Shown piece after piece: positions 1-7,968 of a stretch of DNA of 64,000 nucleotides (the first letter of the stretch is position 1; each line of letters opens with the position of its first letter). The notes below the pieces were generated by a model. The model was given only the letters and a program-made list of their open reading frames with translations. It was not told the DNA's origin and ran no database searches. The stretch is from Candidatus Curtissbacteria bacterium (GTDB lineage: Bacteria > Patescibacteria > Microgenomatia > Curtissbacterales > GWA2-41-24): the NCBI GenBank assembly GCA_030647775.1, contig JAUSJC010000005.1, positions 31,361 to 95,360 on the forward strand, read 5' to 3'. The position numbers and the translations under genes are program-made.

Positions 1-460
1 GTGCGTCTTTGGCCTCTATTGTGTAAACGCCGCCTGTCGGGATCAGCAAAACATCACACAACGAAAGTTGCTCAACCTGCTCCTGCGTCAATTTCTTCTG
101 CCCCAAATCCCCAAGATGCACGATATTGACCTCGTCAATCGTCACCATGTAGATAGTATTTTTACCCCGCTGGGCCCCTTCCTTATCGTCATGATACGAG
201 GCAACACCAACAACATTAACCCCTAGCTTTTCATATTCACCCGGACCGGAAATTACAAAAGGGGTTTTACCCTCTTCCGTGCCGCGGACGATACCGGCGT
301 TATTGTGGTCTTCATGGGAGTGGGAAATGCAAACTATATCGGCTTCCAGCTTTGGCGCCCCAAGTCCTACAAATTCCGGGGTATAAGGGTCAAAGACCAG
401 TGTTGTGTTTTTACCTTTTACTTTAAAACATGACTGACCGTAAAAATAAATATCAACCAT
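1..460 (-). CDS. MBL-fold metal-dependent hydrolase (3' end cut by window edge)
   Basis: About 153 residues are visible from an ATG at 460; the C-terminus lies outside the window. The product has the beta-lactamase-fold hydrolase signature HSHEDHNN near residue 48 and an HLGDLG strand further on, as in UlaG/UPF0173-type Zn-dependent hydrolases. The N-terminus (MVDIYFYGQSCF) fits that group. The substrate cannot be told. A TATTAT hexamer lies 10 bp before the ATG with TTAACT 17 bp further upstream, so the message should have almost no leader. The gene is divergent from the one at 561. Confidence 0.85.
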   Translation of the reverse strand, partial: MVDIYFYGQSCFKVKGKNTTLVFDPYTPEFVGLGAPKLEADIVCISHSHEDHNNAGIVRGTEEGKTPFVISGPGEYEKLGVNVVGVASYHDDKEGAQRGKNTIYMVTIDEVNIVHLGDLGQKKLTQEQVEQLSLCDVLLIPTGGVYTIEAKDA

Positions 461-470
461 TGGACTTAAG

Positions 471-499
471 ATAATATCACAACCAACATGTACAGTTAA
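471..499 (-). promoter_or_regulatory. Promoter of the MBL-fold gene
   Basis: On the minus strand: TTAACT (494-499), 17-bp spacer, TATTAT (471-476), then 10 bp to the ATG at 460. Seen in sequence; activity is inferred. Confidence 0.5.
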
Positions 500-522
500 G
501 ATACCATTCCTCGTTGCAATAC

Positions 523-552
523 TTGACCCTTGATACTTGATACGCCTAAAAT
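523..552 (+). promoter_or_regulatory. Promoter of the Ig-like anchored protein
   Basis: TTGACC (523-528), 18-bp spacer, TAAAAT (547-552), then 8 bp to the ATG at 561. It argues for 561 as start, because a TTG at 537 would lie upstream of the transcription start. Confidence 0.6.
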
Positions 553-560
553 GCCCTTGG

Positions 561-1454
561 ATGAAAACGGTAGTCCTTTTTCTCTCTTTAGTCGCCTTTG
601 TCGCAGTTGTCTTTGGCCTTTGGCAGCTCCAGCCAAAACCAATAACCGTCCTCTCCGAAAAATCCCTAAATCCAACACCGGCCCAGACACCCCAAGACCA
701 AACTCTTGAGCCAAAAGACGGCAGCATCGTCAAAAGTAAAACCGTCACCTTCAAAGGCAAAATGCTCGCCGGCTCAACTATTTTTATCGTTTCCAATGAT
801 TTTCAAACAAGCGCCCAAGCCGACGCAAACGGCGCTTTCCAAAAAGACATCACCCTCACGCCCGGCTTAAACCTTATTGATGTTATCTCGATTTCAGCCG
901 ATCTTTCCAAAGACACCCGAAAATCGCTAAGTTTATATTTGGCCCAAGACGGTTCAAGCGGCGTAGTTGCCGCCGGCAGTGTTAAAACCATTTTTGATAA
1001 CGTCATAACTTTAACCACCTTAAACAGCCAAGCGAATATTAAGGTTGCTCCTTCAACCAGCATCACTTTTCCAAAAGATGTGACACCAGATGCCAGCCCT
1101 TCCTCATCGGTTGCCGATATCAGGGTCGGCGACTACGCTGTTGCTCTGGGAAATACCGCAAACACCGGCACGCTCACTGCCCAAAAGCTGACGATTATCC
1201 GCGATAATAAACCCCAAAACAACGAAGAGTACATTGCCGTCAAGGTTTTGACAGCACCTAAACAAAACATTTTTACAGCCAAATCCGTTAAGGATTCAAA
1301 AATTTTGGAATTAACTGTCGACAAAAATACTCAAATTTCAGATTCCGGCAAAGATACCAAAGTTGATGCGATTACCAAAGACAAAAACGCCGTCATCATC
1401 TACCACACTGAAACGGGCAAAAAAGTTGTCGACCTAATCTATCTACTCCCCTGA
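561..1454 (+). CDS. Membrane-anchored secreted protein with an Ig-like domain
   Basis: The start at 561 gives MKTVVLFLSLVAF, a single hydrophobic N-terminal anchor followed by a Pro/Thr-rich linker; a longer frame from TTG 537 is less likely given the promoter. Residues about 45-130 look like a bacterial Ig-like/carbohydrate-binding beta-sandwich (EPKDGSIVKS, FKGKMLAGSTIF, ANGAF, GLNLIDV). The C-terminal half is a second beta-rich domain resembling the DUF5666 type (IRVGDYAVALG). It is probably exported and held at the outer face of the membrane. No catalytic motif is seen. Its 3' end overlaps the convergent gene at 1443 by 12 bp. Confidence 0.7.
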   Translation: MKTVVLFLSLVAFVAVVFGLWQLQPKPITVLSEKSLNPTPAQTPQDQTLEPKDGSIVKSKTVTFKGKMLAGSTIFIVSNDFQTSAQADANGAFQKDITLTPGLNLIDVISISADLSKDTRKSLSLYLAQDGSSGVVAAGSVKTIFDNVITLTTLNSQANIKVAPSTSITFPKDVTPDASPSSSVADIRVGDYAVALGNTANTGTLTAQKLTIIRDNKPQNNEEYIAVKVLTAPKQNIFTAKSVKDSKILELTVDKNTQISDSGKDTKVDAITKDKNAVIIYHTETGKKVVDLIYLLP

Positions 1455-2246
1455 TTTGGGGGCAATCCGTACCAATCTCCTGCCTCGGGTTTCTAATATA
1501 AACTTCCCTGCTATCACCCGGTCAAGTTCTATCTGCGGCATCAGATATTCATAAAATGCAGTTAAATTCCTAGTAGGATTACCGGATAAGTCCTTCATCC
1601 ACCCAGCACTGAAAACTATAAAAGAAACAGCGATAATACCCTCCCCAGAGTAATTGCCTTCAATAAGGTTCTCTGGCAAAAACATTGCTCCTATAATATA
1701 GGCAGAAGATGTCATACAACGCAGCCATAGACTGCCATAATGCTTGTTCTCTGTGAACTTCTCTTTAAATATGACTTCACCCAAAACGGTTCTTAAATAA
1801 ACGTTAAGTTTTTTGGCAAACCTTAAATCGATCGGTTTTTTACTTTCTTTAGCTACTAAATCTTCCAAAATCATCTCGTCACAAACTTCAACCTTCCACC
1901 CTTGCGGCGTAGAAACAACCCTTACCGGCCTTTGCGGCTCGTCTTCTTGCGGCTTTTCACCCCAGAACAAACTTCTTTTTCTGGTAGCCGAACCGTCCGG
2001 GTTAATATCCACCGATCGCGGGTCTCTTTCTTTGGGTACAGATATCAAGACGATATTCCCCTGCAAGGCAGCCACCCGGATTATCTCCTCGACTGCCACA
2101 CGATTAAGCTCCAAATTTCTATAAAAACTTCCCCCGTATAAATTAATAAATTTCTGTCCTTCGCCGGGCTCCGTCGAAAACGGCTCAAAACCGTCTGGTT
2201 CGCGCCTTGTCTCTTCGGGCAAAGGATTGCCTTGTCGTTCTGCCAT
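1443..2246 (-). CDS. Hypothetical protein, about 267 residues
   Basis: I do not recognise a family. The ATG at 2246 (MAERQGN) is chosen over a GTG at 2264 because TAAAAT lies 8 bp before it. The protein is mostly soluble and charged, with one or two hydrophobic stretches near residues 190-235 (SAYIIGAMFL, GIIAVSFIVFSAGW) that could span a membrane, and a basic C-terminus (ETRGRRLVRIAPKSGE). It is transcribed divergently from hisS with about 60 bp between the two starts. Confidence 0.55.
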   Translation of the reverse strand: MAERQGNPLPEETRREPDGFEPFSTEPGEGQKFINLYGGSFYRNLELNRVAVEEIIRVAALQGNIVLISVPKERDPRSVDINPDGSATRKRSLFWGEKPQEDEPQRPVRVVSTPQGWKVEVCDEMILEDLVAKESKKPIDLRFAKKLNVYLRTVLGEVIFKEKFTENKHYGSLWLRCMTSSAYIIGAMFLPENLIEGNYSGEGIIAVSFIVFSAGWMKDLSGNPTRNLTAFYEYLMPQIELDRVIAGKFILETRGRRLVRIAPKSGE

Positions 2247-2254
2247 AGGCGCAA

Positions 2255-2260
2255 ATTTTA
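2255..2260 (-). promoter_or_regulatory. -10 element of the 1443-2246 gene
   Basis: TAAAAT on the minus strand, 8 bp before the ATG at 2246. No good -35 is visible. Position inferred from the window-wide leaderless pattern. Confidence 0.45.
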
Positions 2261-2291
2261 CCACAAGTAGCCGTCATTATTCCTCTTCTGC

Positions 2292-2297
2292 TATCAT
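2292..2297 (+). promoter_or_regulatory. -10 element of hisS
   Basis: TATCAT, 9 bp before the hisS ATG at 2307; the -35 is weak. Confidence 0.4.
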
Positions 2298-2306
2298 TAA
2301 ACCAAT

Positions 2307-3242
2307 ATGCAAAAGGCACCGCCGACACCAAAAGGTTTTCGTGATATTTTGCCCGAAGCCGCCAAAAAGCGCCGGGAGACAATCAATAAAATTGCCGACG
2401 TTTTGGAAAGTGAGGGCTTCTCCCCCATCGAAACTCCTACTATTGAGTTTGCCGAAACGCTAACCGGAAAGTACGGCGAAGAAGAAAAGTTAATTTATAA
2501 ATTCAAAGATCGCGGAGATCGAGATCTTGCCCTTCGTTATGATTTGACGGTTCCCCTCGCCCGCTTCATTGCCGCAAATCAAAACCTAATCACCAAAGGC
2601 CCCTTCCGCCGCTACCAAATCGGCCAGGTTTTCCGCGGCGAAAACCCCCAGCACGGCCGCTGGCGCGAATTCACTCAATTCGATTTTGATACCGTCGGCT
2701 CCGACAATCCCGAAGAAGACGCGAAAATAATCGCCTGCGCGCAAAAATCAGTCAAAAGCCTTGGCCTGCCCAACGCGCGAGTGCTTATCAACGACCGCGC
2801 CAATTTTGCCCAAACTCCAATTGATGTTATTCGCGCAGTCGACAAGCTTCACAAAATCGGTGAAGAAGGCATCAAAGAAGAACTCAAAACCAAAAATATG
2901 GCGCTTGACGAAATCGAAGAAAGCCTTTTCAAAATAAAAAACGCTAAACCCACCAAAAACCTTGAAGAAATTTTTTCCGTGCTAAAAAAGGACTACTCCC
3001 TAAAAGAAGGTCAGGACTTTATGTTTGATCCGACACTCGCCCGCGGGCTGGATTACTACACCGGAGCTATCTTTGAACTAAAACCGAGTAGTAACACCAA
3101 GGCACTAACAATCGGTGCCGGCGGCAGATACGATAATTTAATCGGCATGTTTGTTTACCCCGCAAACGGCGGGGCCGGAAAACCCATCCCCGCGGTTGGC
3201 TTTTCTTTCGGCATCGATCGCCTCATCGAAGCCATCACTTAA
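2307..3242 (+). CDS. hisS: Histidyl-tRNA synthetase lacking the anticodon-binding domain
   Basis: Charges tRNA-His with histidine in the cytoplasm. The class II catalytic core is complete: the N-terminal GFRDILP segment, motif 2 around FRRYQIGQVFRGE, the histidine-binding RGLDYYTG segment near residue 249, and motif 3 at GFSFGIDRL. The protein stops at residue 311, four residues after motif 3, where family members normally continue for about 90-100 residues with an anticodon-binding domain. No continuation is seen in the other frames behind the stop. The RGLDYYTG motif argues against HisZ. Either the anticodon domain has been lost or it is supplied elsewhere. Confidence 0.9.
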   Translation: MQKAPPTPKGFRDILPEAAKKRRETINKIADVLESEGFSPIETPTIEFAETLTGKYGEEEKLIYKFKDRGDRDLALRYDLTVPLARFIAANQNLITKGPFRRYQIGQVFRGENPQHGRWREFTQFDFDTVGSDNPEEDAKIIACAQKSVKSLGLPNARVLINDRANFAQTPIDVIRAVDKLHKIGEEGIKEELKTKNMALDEIEESLFKIKNAKPTKNLEEIFSVLKKDYSLKEGQDFMFDPTLARGLDYYTGAIFELKPSSNTKALTIGAGGRYDNLIGMFVYPANGGAGKPIPAVGFSFGIDRLIEAIT

Positions 3243-3250
3243 CCTATAAT

Positions 3251-3280
3251 TTGAAATTAGTAGCGGGTTTGGGGTAAGAT
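3251..3280 (+). promoter_or_regulatory. Promoter of the sigma-4 only gene
   Basis: TTGAAA (3251-3256), 18-bp spacer, TAAGAT (3275-3280), 9 bp to the ATG at 3290. Confidence 0.6.
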
Positions 3281-3289
3281 TCTGCAAAT

Positions 3290-3727
3290 ATGAGTGAACG
3301 TAATCCGCCAGGCCAAAAATCAATTAAACCATTTTATGATCCCAGCCCTGAAGCAATAGCCGCCGCCTTAGCGACAGAAAAACTGCTTTCTCTCGACCAA
3401 CCAGTCACAGTAAATGGAGAAGCCATAGAAGAAGGTTGGGGAGCTATTATACAGGATAATACACAGAATGTTGAAGATGAAGCGATGGTCAATGCCCTAA
3501 AATCGCAAATTAGGACTACCTTATCAACTATACTTAGCCCCAGAGAGTTTGGCATAATCAGTTTAAGGTTTGGCATCGCAGACGGTAATACGCACACCCT
3601 TGAGGAAATCGGCAGAATATACAATGTTACCAGAGAAAGAATTAGGCAAATCGAAGCAAGAGCTATGAGTAAATTACGTGCTTCAAAAGACCTTCGAGAA
3701 TGGTATCGAGACTACTGTCAGTTTTAA
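3290..3727 (+). CDS. Sigma-70 region 4 protein (no region 2)
   Basis: A 145-residue protein whose C-terminal 65 residues match sigma-70 region 4: LSPREFGIISLRFGI, then TLEEIGRIYNVTRERIRQIEARAMSKLR, the helix-turn-helix that reads -35 elements. The N-terminal 75 residues are acidic and carry no recognisable region 2 or 3, so it cannot melt a -10 by itself. It may be a partner subunit, an anti-sigma-like competitor or an autonomous DNA-binding regulator. A complete but divergent sigma factor follows 32 bp downstream. Confidence 0.75.
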   Translation: MSERNPPGQKSIKPFYDPSPEAIAAALATEKLLSLDQPVTVNGEAIEEGWGAIIQDNTQNVEDEAMVNALKSQIRTTLSTILSPREFGIISLRFGIADGNTHTLEEIGRIYNVTRERIRQIEARAMSKLRASKDLREWYRDYCQF

Positions 3728-3759
3728 TAAATTAAGGCCTTGGCCAAAATTATGATACA

Positions 3760-5547
3760 ATGACACTTGAAACACTCCCACTAAGACAATCTGCCGCAGA
3801 CGCAGAACCGAATCTTAGGCCAATAACGCCCGAAGAAGCCGAAGCAGGAATTCTAAGCGATCTATTTCAAACAATAGTAAATGCCAGAATCGCGAGGCAA
3901 GTCCTTATGTCCAGAAGACTCTCTCCTTCTTGGGCAAAAACAGACAAGCAAAGTAGACTGCAAGCTCAACAAGCCATTGAAAGGGGTGAAGAATTTAAAG
4001 GGTGGGTAGTTCTGCCTCAACGGGTATCTAACATTTCTATTCCGACCGCGGCATCTATAGTTGAAGCTGGCTATCAAGCATCACTCGAATTGAAAGGAAG
4101 ATTAATTGAGTCAAAAGTTTCCAATCTTGCCGAACAATATCCAGAAGGAGCAGAGGTATTTGAACGAATTTTAAAAGAAGCAGCCGATACAACTGTTACT
4201 CGATACAGACCACCAACCGGCATTTCGATCATGGATTTTTTTAATGGAATCGCCGACCAAAAAACCGGTCCGGGTTTAGCACAGCTAGAAGAAGACGCAC
4301 GTCGAAAAGAGGCCGAAGCCCTAGCCCAAGCCCGCAGAAATCAAATCAGCGAGACATTCAGCAAAAATACCGGCCTTGTACTCCATGCAGTTGAACTCCT
4401 TTCCAGCCGTATCACACAATCCGGTCTTGATTTTGAAGACGCCGTCTCAGAGGGCAATATTGGCCTGTTGCAAGCCATAGAACGCTATAATCCGGAAGAA
4501 GGAAATTTTTCTAGCTTCGTCTTCCCTAGGATAAGAGGTGCAATTATTGATGCCATTCTCAAATACTCCCCTGTCCCTTCAAGCACACTGAGAAAAGCTA
4601 CTGTTATTTATAAATTCGAAGAAGAATTCCATACCAAAAACGGTAGGAATCCATCCGACGAAGAAATAATTGCAGGAACAGGAATTGCCCCAAAAACTCT
4701 TGCACAAACTAGAAAAATAATGGATATCAGTCAACATAGCATCGAAGGACAAACAGAGATGTATTCTGATGATGCCTTAGATACAGATCGTGAAATAGAA
4801 CTTGCCGAAAAAGACGAAACAGTACTCCCCGAAGAAAGATTGCTAGCCCAAGAAGATCTAAATGAGCAAGCTATGAGACAACGAACCGTACGGTTCATAT
4901 TAGAAGAATTACCCCCAAGAGAATCACAAATCCTGACTATGTACCATATGGACAATATGACCACCCCACAAATTGCACCCGTGATCGAAGTTTCGGCAAG
5001 CAGACTTGTTCAAATCAAAACAAAAGCCGAAAAAAAATTTGCCGCCATCGCGAAAAGTCTTGATCTGGATTCCAACCTTCAAAGAATTATGGCCAGGCAA
5101 ACTATGGCTCTTATGGATTATTTAAGGGATATTGGCCTTAGTTATGCAACGTATAGAAATTATGAACTCGGAAAAGGCATCAGGTTCAAACATGTTCCCG
5201 GCGAAAGGACAATTTTAGTAAACCCGGTACAGCAGGAAATGATTAAAGTCAGGTTAATTAAAATAGAAGAAGGGGCAACAGAAATAAAAAGACAAAAAAG
5301 AAAGAAGCCAAATACTCGGGCAGTGCCAGAAGGACCCATCACCCTAAGACATTTTTTAAGAGATATCGGAATAAGTTATCCCACTTTCATAAGGCATAAT
5401 CTTGCAGAAGATCTAAAGTTTGCTCATGCACACGGCGCAAAAACAATTTTGATAGATTCTGATCAACAAGAAATAATTAGGACTCGCTTAGTCCAAAAAA
5501 GAATCAGGCCCAGAAAAAGAAAACCCGATCTTCTGGCCGTGCAATGA
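3760..5547 (+). CDS. Sigma-70 family factor with a long N-terminus and a duplicated C-terminal domain
   Basis: A 595-residue protein with a sigma core at about residues 190-430: region 2 (LDFEDAVSEGNIGLLQAIERYNPEEGNFSSF), region 3 (GRNPSDEEIIAGTGI) and region 4 (LPPRESQILTMYHMDNMTTPQIA). The order resembles FliA/WhiG/SigB-type factors. Before it lies a 190-residue Ala/Glu/Arg-rich segment of unknown role. After it lie two copies of a ~55-residue module (about residues 446-500 and 526-580) sharing LRDIG-SY-T, a KF/RF-H-x-x-G turn, TIL and QQE-I. The tail is highly basic (RPRKRKP). The modules may be extra DNA-binding units. The gene overlaps the next by 4 bp (ATGA). Confidence 0.8.
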   Translation: MTLETLPLRQSAADAEPNLRPITPEEAEAGILSDLFQTIVNARIARQVLMSRRLSPSWAKTDKQSRLQAQQAIERGEEFKGWVVLPQRVSNISIPTAASIVEAGYQASLELKGRLIESKVSNLAEQYPEGAEVFERILKEAADTTVTRYRPPTGISIMDFFNGIADQKTGPGLAQLEEDARRKEAEALAQARRNQISETFSKNTGLVLHAVELLSSRITQSGLDFEDAVSEGNIGLLQAIERYNPEEGNFSSFVFPRIRGAIIDAILKYSPVPSSTLRKATVIYKFEEEFHTKNGRNPSDEEIIAGTGIAPKTLAQTRKIMDISQHSIEGQTEMYSDDALDTDREIELAEKDETVLPEERLLAQEDLNEQAMRQRTVRFILEELPPRESQILTMYHMDNMTTPQIAPVIEVSASRLVQIKTKAEKKFAAIAKSLDLDSNLQRIMARQTMALMDYLRDIGLSYATYRNYELGKGIRFKHVPGERTILVNPVQQEMIKVRLIKIEEGATEIKRQKRKKPNTRAVPEGPITLRHFLRDIGISYPTFIRHNLAEDLKFAHAHGAKTILIDSDQQEIIRTRLVQKRIRPRKRKPDLLAVQ

Positions 5548-6446
5548 AAATAAAACCTGCCTACGTTCTTATCATCACATCAGTCCTAATTTGGGGTGCC
5601 ACACCTGCAATCATGAAATTGACGCTAGCCCAAATCCCCGTCTTTTCCCTAGCCTTCTTAAGAATGGCCATCGCGTCTCTCATAATGGCGCCTTTAATTA
5701 CCAAACAAATTAAATTTAAAAAAGAGGATTTTCTTATGTTTTTTCTCTCCGCCTTTTTTGGCGTGACGCTTAACTTATCATTTTTCTTCATCGGCTTAAA
5801 ACTTTCTTTCGCAATCAATGCCGCACTTCTTATCGCCGCTGTTCCAATCTTCGCGCTCCTTGCAGGCCATATATATTTGAAAGAAAAATTAACCTCTAAG
5901 ATTATCTTGGCCAGCGTTCTGGCCCTTGCCGGCGTAGTAATAATCATTGGCCGCCCAACCCCCGGATCAACTCTTACCCATTTTATCGGCAATATTTTGC
6001 TTCTCTTGGCTTCCCTTGCAGTCGTTGCCCAAGAACTTGTTGCCAAAAAATTATTCAGAAAATATTCGGGCGAAACAGTCGCCTTTCATACAATGGCGAT
6101 AGGCGCAGCGACGTTTGCTCCCTTGGCACTTTGGGAGTATTTCGCCAATCCCACTTGGTTCCAGGGCGTTAATCTGGTAGGCGTTTCCGGCTTAATTTAT
6201 GGAATATTGTTTGCCTCTTTAATTGCATATTGGGCATGGCTTAAAGGCCTCTCCAAATTACCGCTTGGAGAAGCTTCATTCTTCTTCTATCTAGACCCAA
6301 TAACCGGAGTCGCACTCGCCGTCGTTCTTTTGGGCGAAAAACTTACACCGACTTTAATTTTGGGCGGCATCCTAATTGCAATTGGTGTCTTCCTGGCCGA
6401 GCAAAAACGCCGAAACCACCCGCTACTCAAAGACGCGGTTAATTGA
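5544..6446 (+). CDS. EamA-family (DMT) exporter, 10 membrane segments
   Basis: A 300-residue membrane protein with two EamA repeats of five helices. The first begins at YVLIITSVLIWGATPAIMKLTL and the second at about residue 155 (LVAKKLFRKYSG). The conserved P-F-AL-R and GEAS-FFYL-P-GVALAVVLLGE patterns of the drug/metabolite transporter superfamily are visible. The substrate cannot be inferred. The start ATG overlaps the sigma gene stop, so the two are translationally coupled. The rpmE promoter overlaps its stop codon. Confidence 0.88.
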   Translation: MKIKPAYVLIITSVLIWGATPAIMKLTLAQIPVFSLAFLRMAIASLIMAPLITKQIKFKKEDFLMFFLSAFFGVTLNLSFFFIGLKLSFAINAALLIAAVPIFALLAGHIYLKEKLTSKIILASVLALAGVVIIIGRPTPGSTLTHFIGNILLLLASLAVVAQELVAKKLFRKYSGETVAFHTMAIGAATFAPLALWEYFANPTWFQGVNLVGVSGLIYGILFASLIAYWAWLKGLSKLPLGEASFFFYLDPITGVALAVVLLGEKLTPTLILGGILIAIGVFLAEQKRRNHPLLKDAVN

Positions 6447-6471
6447 AAAAGCACCGAATTTTTGCTAGAAT
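6443..6471 (+). promoter_or_regulatory. Promoter of rpmE
   Basis: TTGAAA (6443-6448), 17-bp spacer, TAGAAT (6466-6471). It overlaps the EamA stop codon. The leader to the rpmE ATG is about 40 nt and shows no Shine-Dalgarno sequence. Confidence 0.6.
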
Positions 6472-6516
6472 ATCTTTTCATTGTTATAAACAATTTAACA
6501 ATGTGACAATTTAATA

Positions 6517-6828
6517 ATGAAACCTAACATTCATCCGCAATATTTTGACGATGCCAAGGTTAGTTGCGCCTGCGGCAATTCTTTTGTAACCGGCGCCACC
6601 GTCCCGGAAATTCGCGTGGAGGTTTGCAATAAATGCCATCCTTTCTTCACCGGCGAGATGAAATATGTCGACACCTTAGGCCGCGTTGAAAAATTCCAGA
6701 AAAACCAGGCAAAGGCCAAAGTTATTCGCGAGCAAATTGTCAAAAAGCAGGAAGAAAGGAAGGAACGACAGCGTCCTTCTTCTCTGCGCGAAATGATCGA
6801 GCTTGCCAAAAAACAAGCCGCCTCTTAG
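6517..6828 (+). CDS. rpmE: Ribosomal protein bL31, zinc type, with C-terminal extension
   Basis: Component of the large ribosomal subunit. The first 65 residues are a standard zinc-type L31: MKPNIHPQYF, Cys-Ala-Cys at residues 17-19, C-NKC-HPFFTG with the second Cys pair, and ending near DTLGRVEKF. About 38 extra residues follow, a Lys/Glu/Arg-rich helix (KQEERKERQRPSSLRE) not found in ordinary L31, possibly an rRNA-binding tail. It stands as a single gene with its own promoter, ahead of prfA as in many bacteria. Confidence 0.92.
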   Translation: MKPNIHPQYFDDAKVSCACGNSFVTGATVPEIRVEVCNKCHPFFTGEMKYVDTLGRVEKFQKNQAKAKVIREQIVKKQEERKERQRPSSLREMIELAKKQAAS

Positions 6829-6978
6829 ATCCGCTCCGCGGATCTCAATTTCCAAATACCAAGCATCAAAATCCAAATAATATTCAATATTTTAAATTTT
6901 AAAAACGTCTTGAACTTATAATTTTGTTATTATTGATTTGTTTGTAATTTGGAATTTGTTATTTGGAGTTTAATTACA
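6829..6978. other. AT-rich spacer between rpmE and prfA
   Basis: 150 bp with a small palindrome (GATCCGCTCCGCGGATC, 6827-6843) directly behind rpmE, followed by AT-rich degenerate repeats of the type ATTTGGAATTTG. The palindrome has no T run, so it is not a clear terminator. No gene is seen. Confidence 0.5.
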
Positions 6979-7968
6979 ATGTCTGATTATCTTAAAACAC
7001 AAATCGCCGACTTGGACCGAAAAATCGTCGAAGCCGAAAAGCTTTTGGCAGACCCTGATATGGCTGACCTTGCCCAAGAGGAGCTGGGAAAACTCCGCGA
7101 ACAAAAATCTCAGCTTGAGTCATCTGTCATTGCAAGCATTGCCCCGCCTGCCGGACGGGCAGGGAAGCAATCAAATGACGAGATTGCCGCGTCCCCGCCA
7201 ACATCTAACGAAGTTGTGGCGGGGACTCGCAATGACGGAAACTCAGCAATTTTGGAAATCCGCGCCGCCGCCGGCGGTGACGAAGCCGGCCTTTTTGCCG
7301 GCGATCTGGCCCGCATGTACACCAGGTTTGCCGCCTCACAAAAATGGAAAGTCGAAGAACTGGATAAAAACGAAGGCGGCATCGGCAATATTAAAGAAAT
7401 CATATATAAGCTTACCGGCCACGGCGTTTTTGAAAAACTGAAATATGAATCCGGTGTCCACAGGGTCCAGCGGGTTCCCAAAACCGAATCTTCCGGCCGT
7501 ATCCATACATCAACCGCCACTGTCGCGGTCCTTGCCGAAGTTGCCCCAACCCAAGTCGTTATAAACCCCGCCGATATCCAGTTTGAAGCGTTCCGCGCCG
7601 GCGGCCACGGAGGTCAAAATGTTAATAAAGTCTCAACCGCTGTCCGCATAAAACATATCCCAAGCGGCATCATTGTCAAAGCCTCGACCGAAAGAGCCCA
7701 AGGCCAAAACCGCGCAATCGCCTTAGAACTACTCCGATCCCGCATTTTCCAAATGGAGGAAGAAAAACGCCTTTCCCAAATCTCCGGATCGCGCGCGAGC
7801 CAGCTTGGTTCGGGCGACAGGAGCGAAAAGATTCGTACTTACAACTTTCCGCAGGATCGGGTCACAGACCATAGGACAGGCAAATCGTATCACAATATCG
7901 AGAGCATTCTCAATGGGAATTTAGAAAAAATAACCGAAGACTTACAAAATATAACCCGGGGAAATTAA
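6979..7968 (+). CDS. prfA: Peptide chain release factor 1 with in-frame repeat insertion
   Basis: Releases the nascent chain at UAA/UAG. The ATG at 6979 (MSDYLKTQIADLDRK) is preferred to a TTG ten codons upstream. Key motifs are the PxT tripeptide in RVPKTESSGRIHTS, which marks RF1 rather than RF2, and GGQ in GGHGGQNVNKVS, the peptidyl-tRNA hydrolysis loop. After the N-terminal coiled coil, about 40 residues (from SSVIASIAPP to GTRNDG) come from two tandem palindromic repeats and lead straight into the conserved ILEIRAAAGGDEA. The inserted segment replaces an ordinary loop of domain 1. The stop overlaps the convergent MFS gene. Confidence 0.93.
   Translation: MSDYLKTQIADLDRKIVEAEKLLADPDMADLAQEELGKLREQKSQLESSVIASIAPPAGRAGKQSNDEIAASPPTSNEVVAGTRNDGNSAILEIRAAAGGDEAGLFAGDLARMYTRFAASQKWKVEELDKNEGGIGNIKEIIYKLTGHGVFEKLKYESGVHRVQRVPKTESSGRIHTSTATVAVLAEVAPTQVVINPADIQFEAFRAGGHGGQNVNKVSTAVRIKHIPSGIIVKASTERAQGQNRAIALELLRSRIFQMEEEKRLSQISGSRASQLGSGDRSEKIRTYNFPQDRVTDHRTGKSYHNIESILNGNLEKITEDLQNITRGN
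7126..7236. repeat. Two tandem GTCATTGC-type palindromes inside prfA
   Basis: Two nested palindromes in tandem, each bounded by GTCATT/AATGAC or GAGATTGC/GCAATGAC ends, with GC-rich inner arms (CCCGCCTGCC/GGACGGGCAGGG and GTCCCCGCC/GGCGGGGAC). Both are read through in frame as about 37 extra residues of RF1. Confidence 0.8.
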
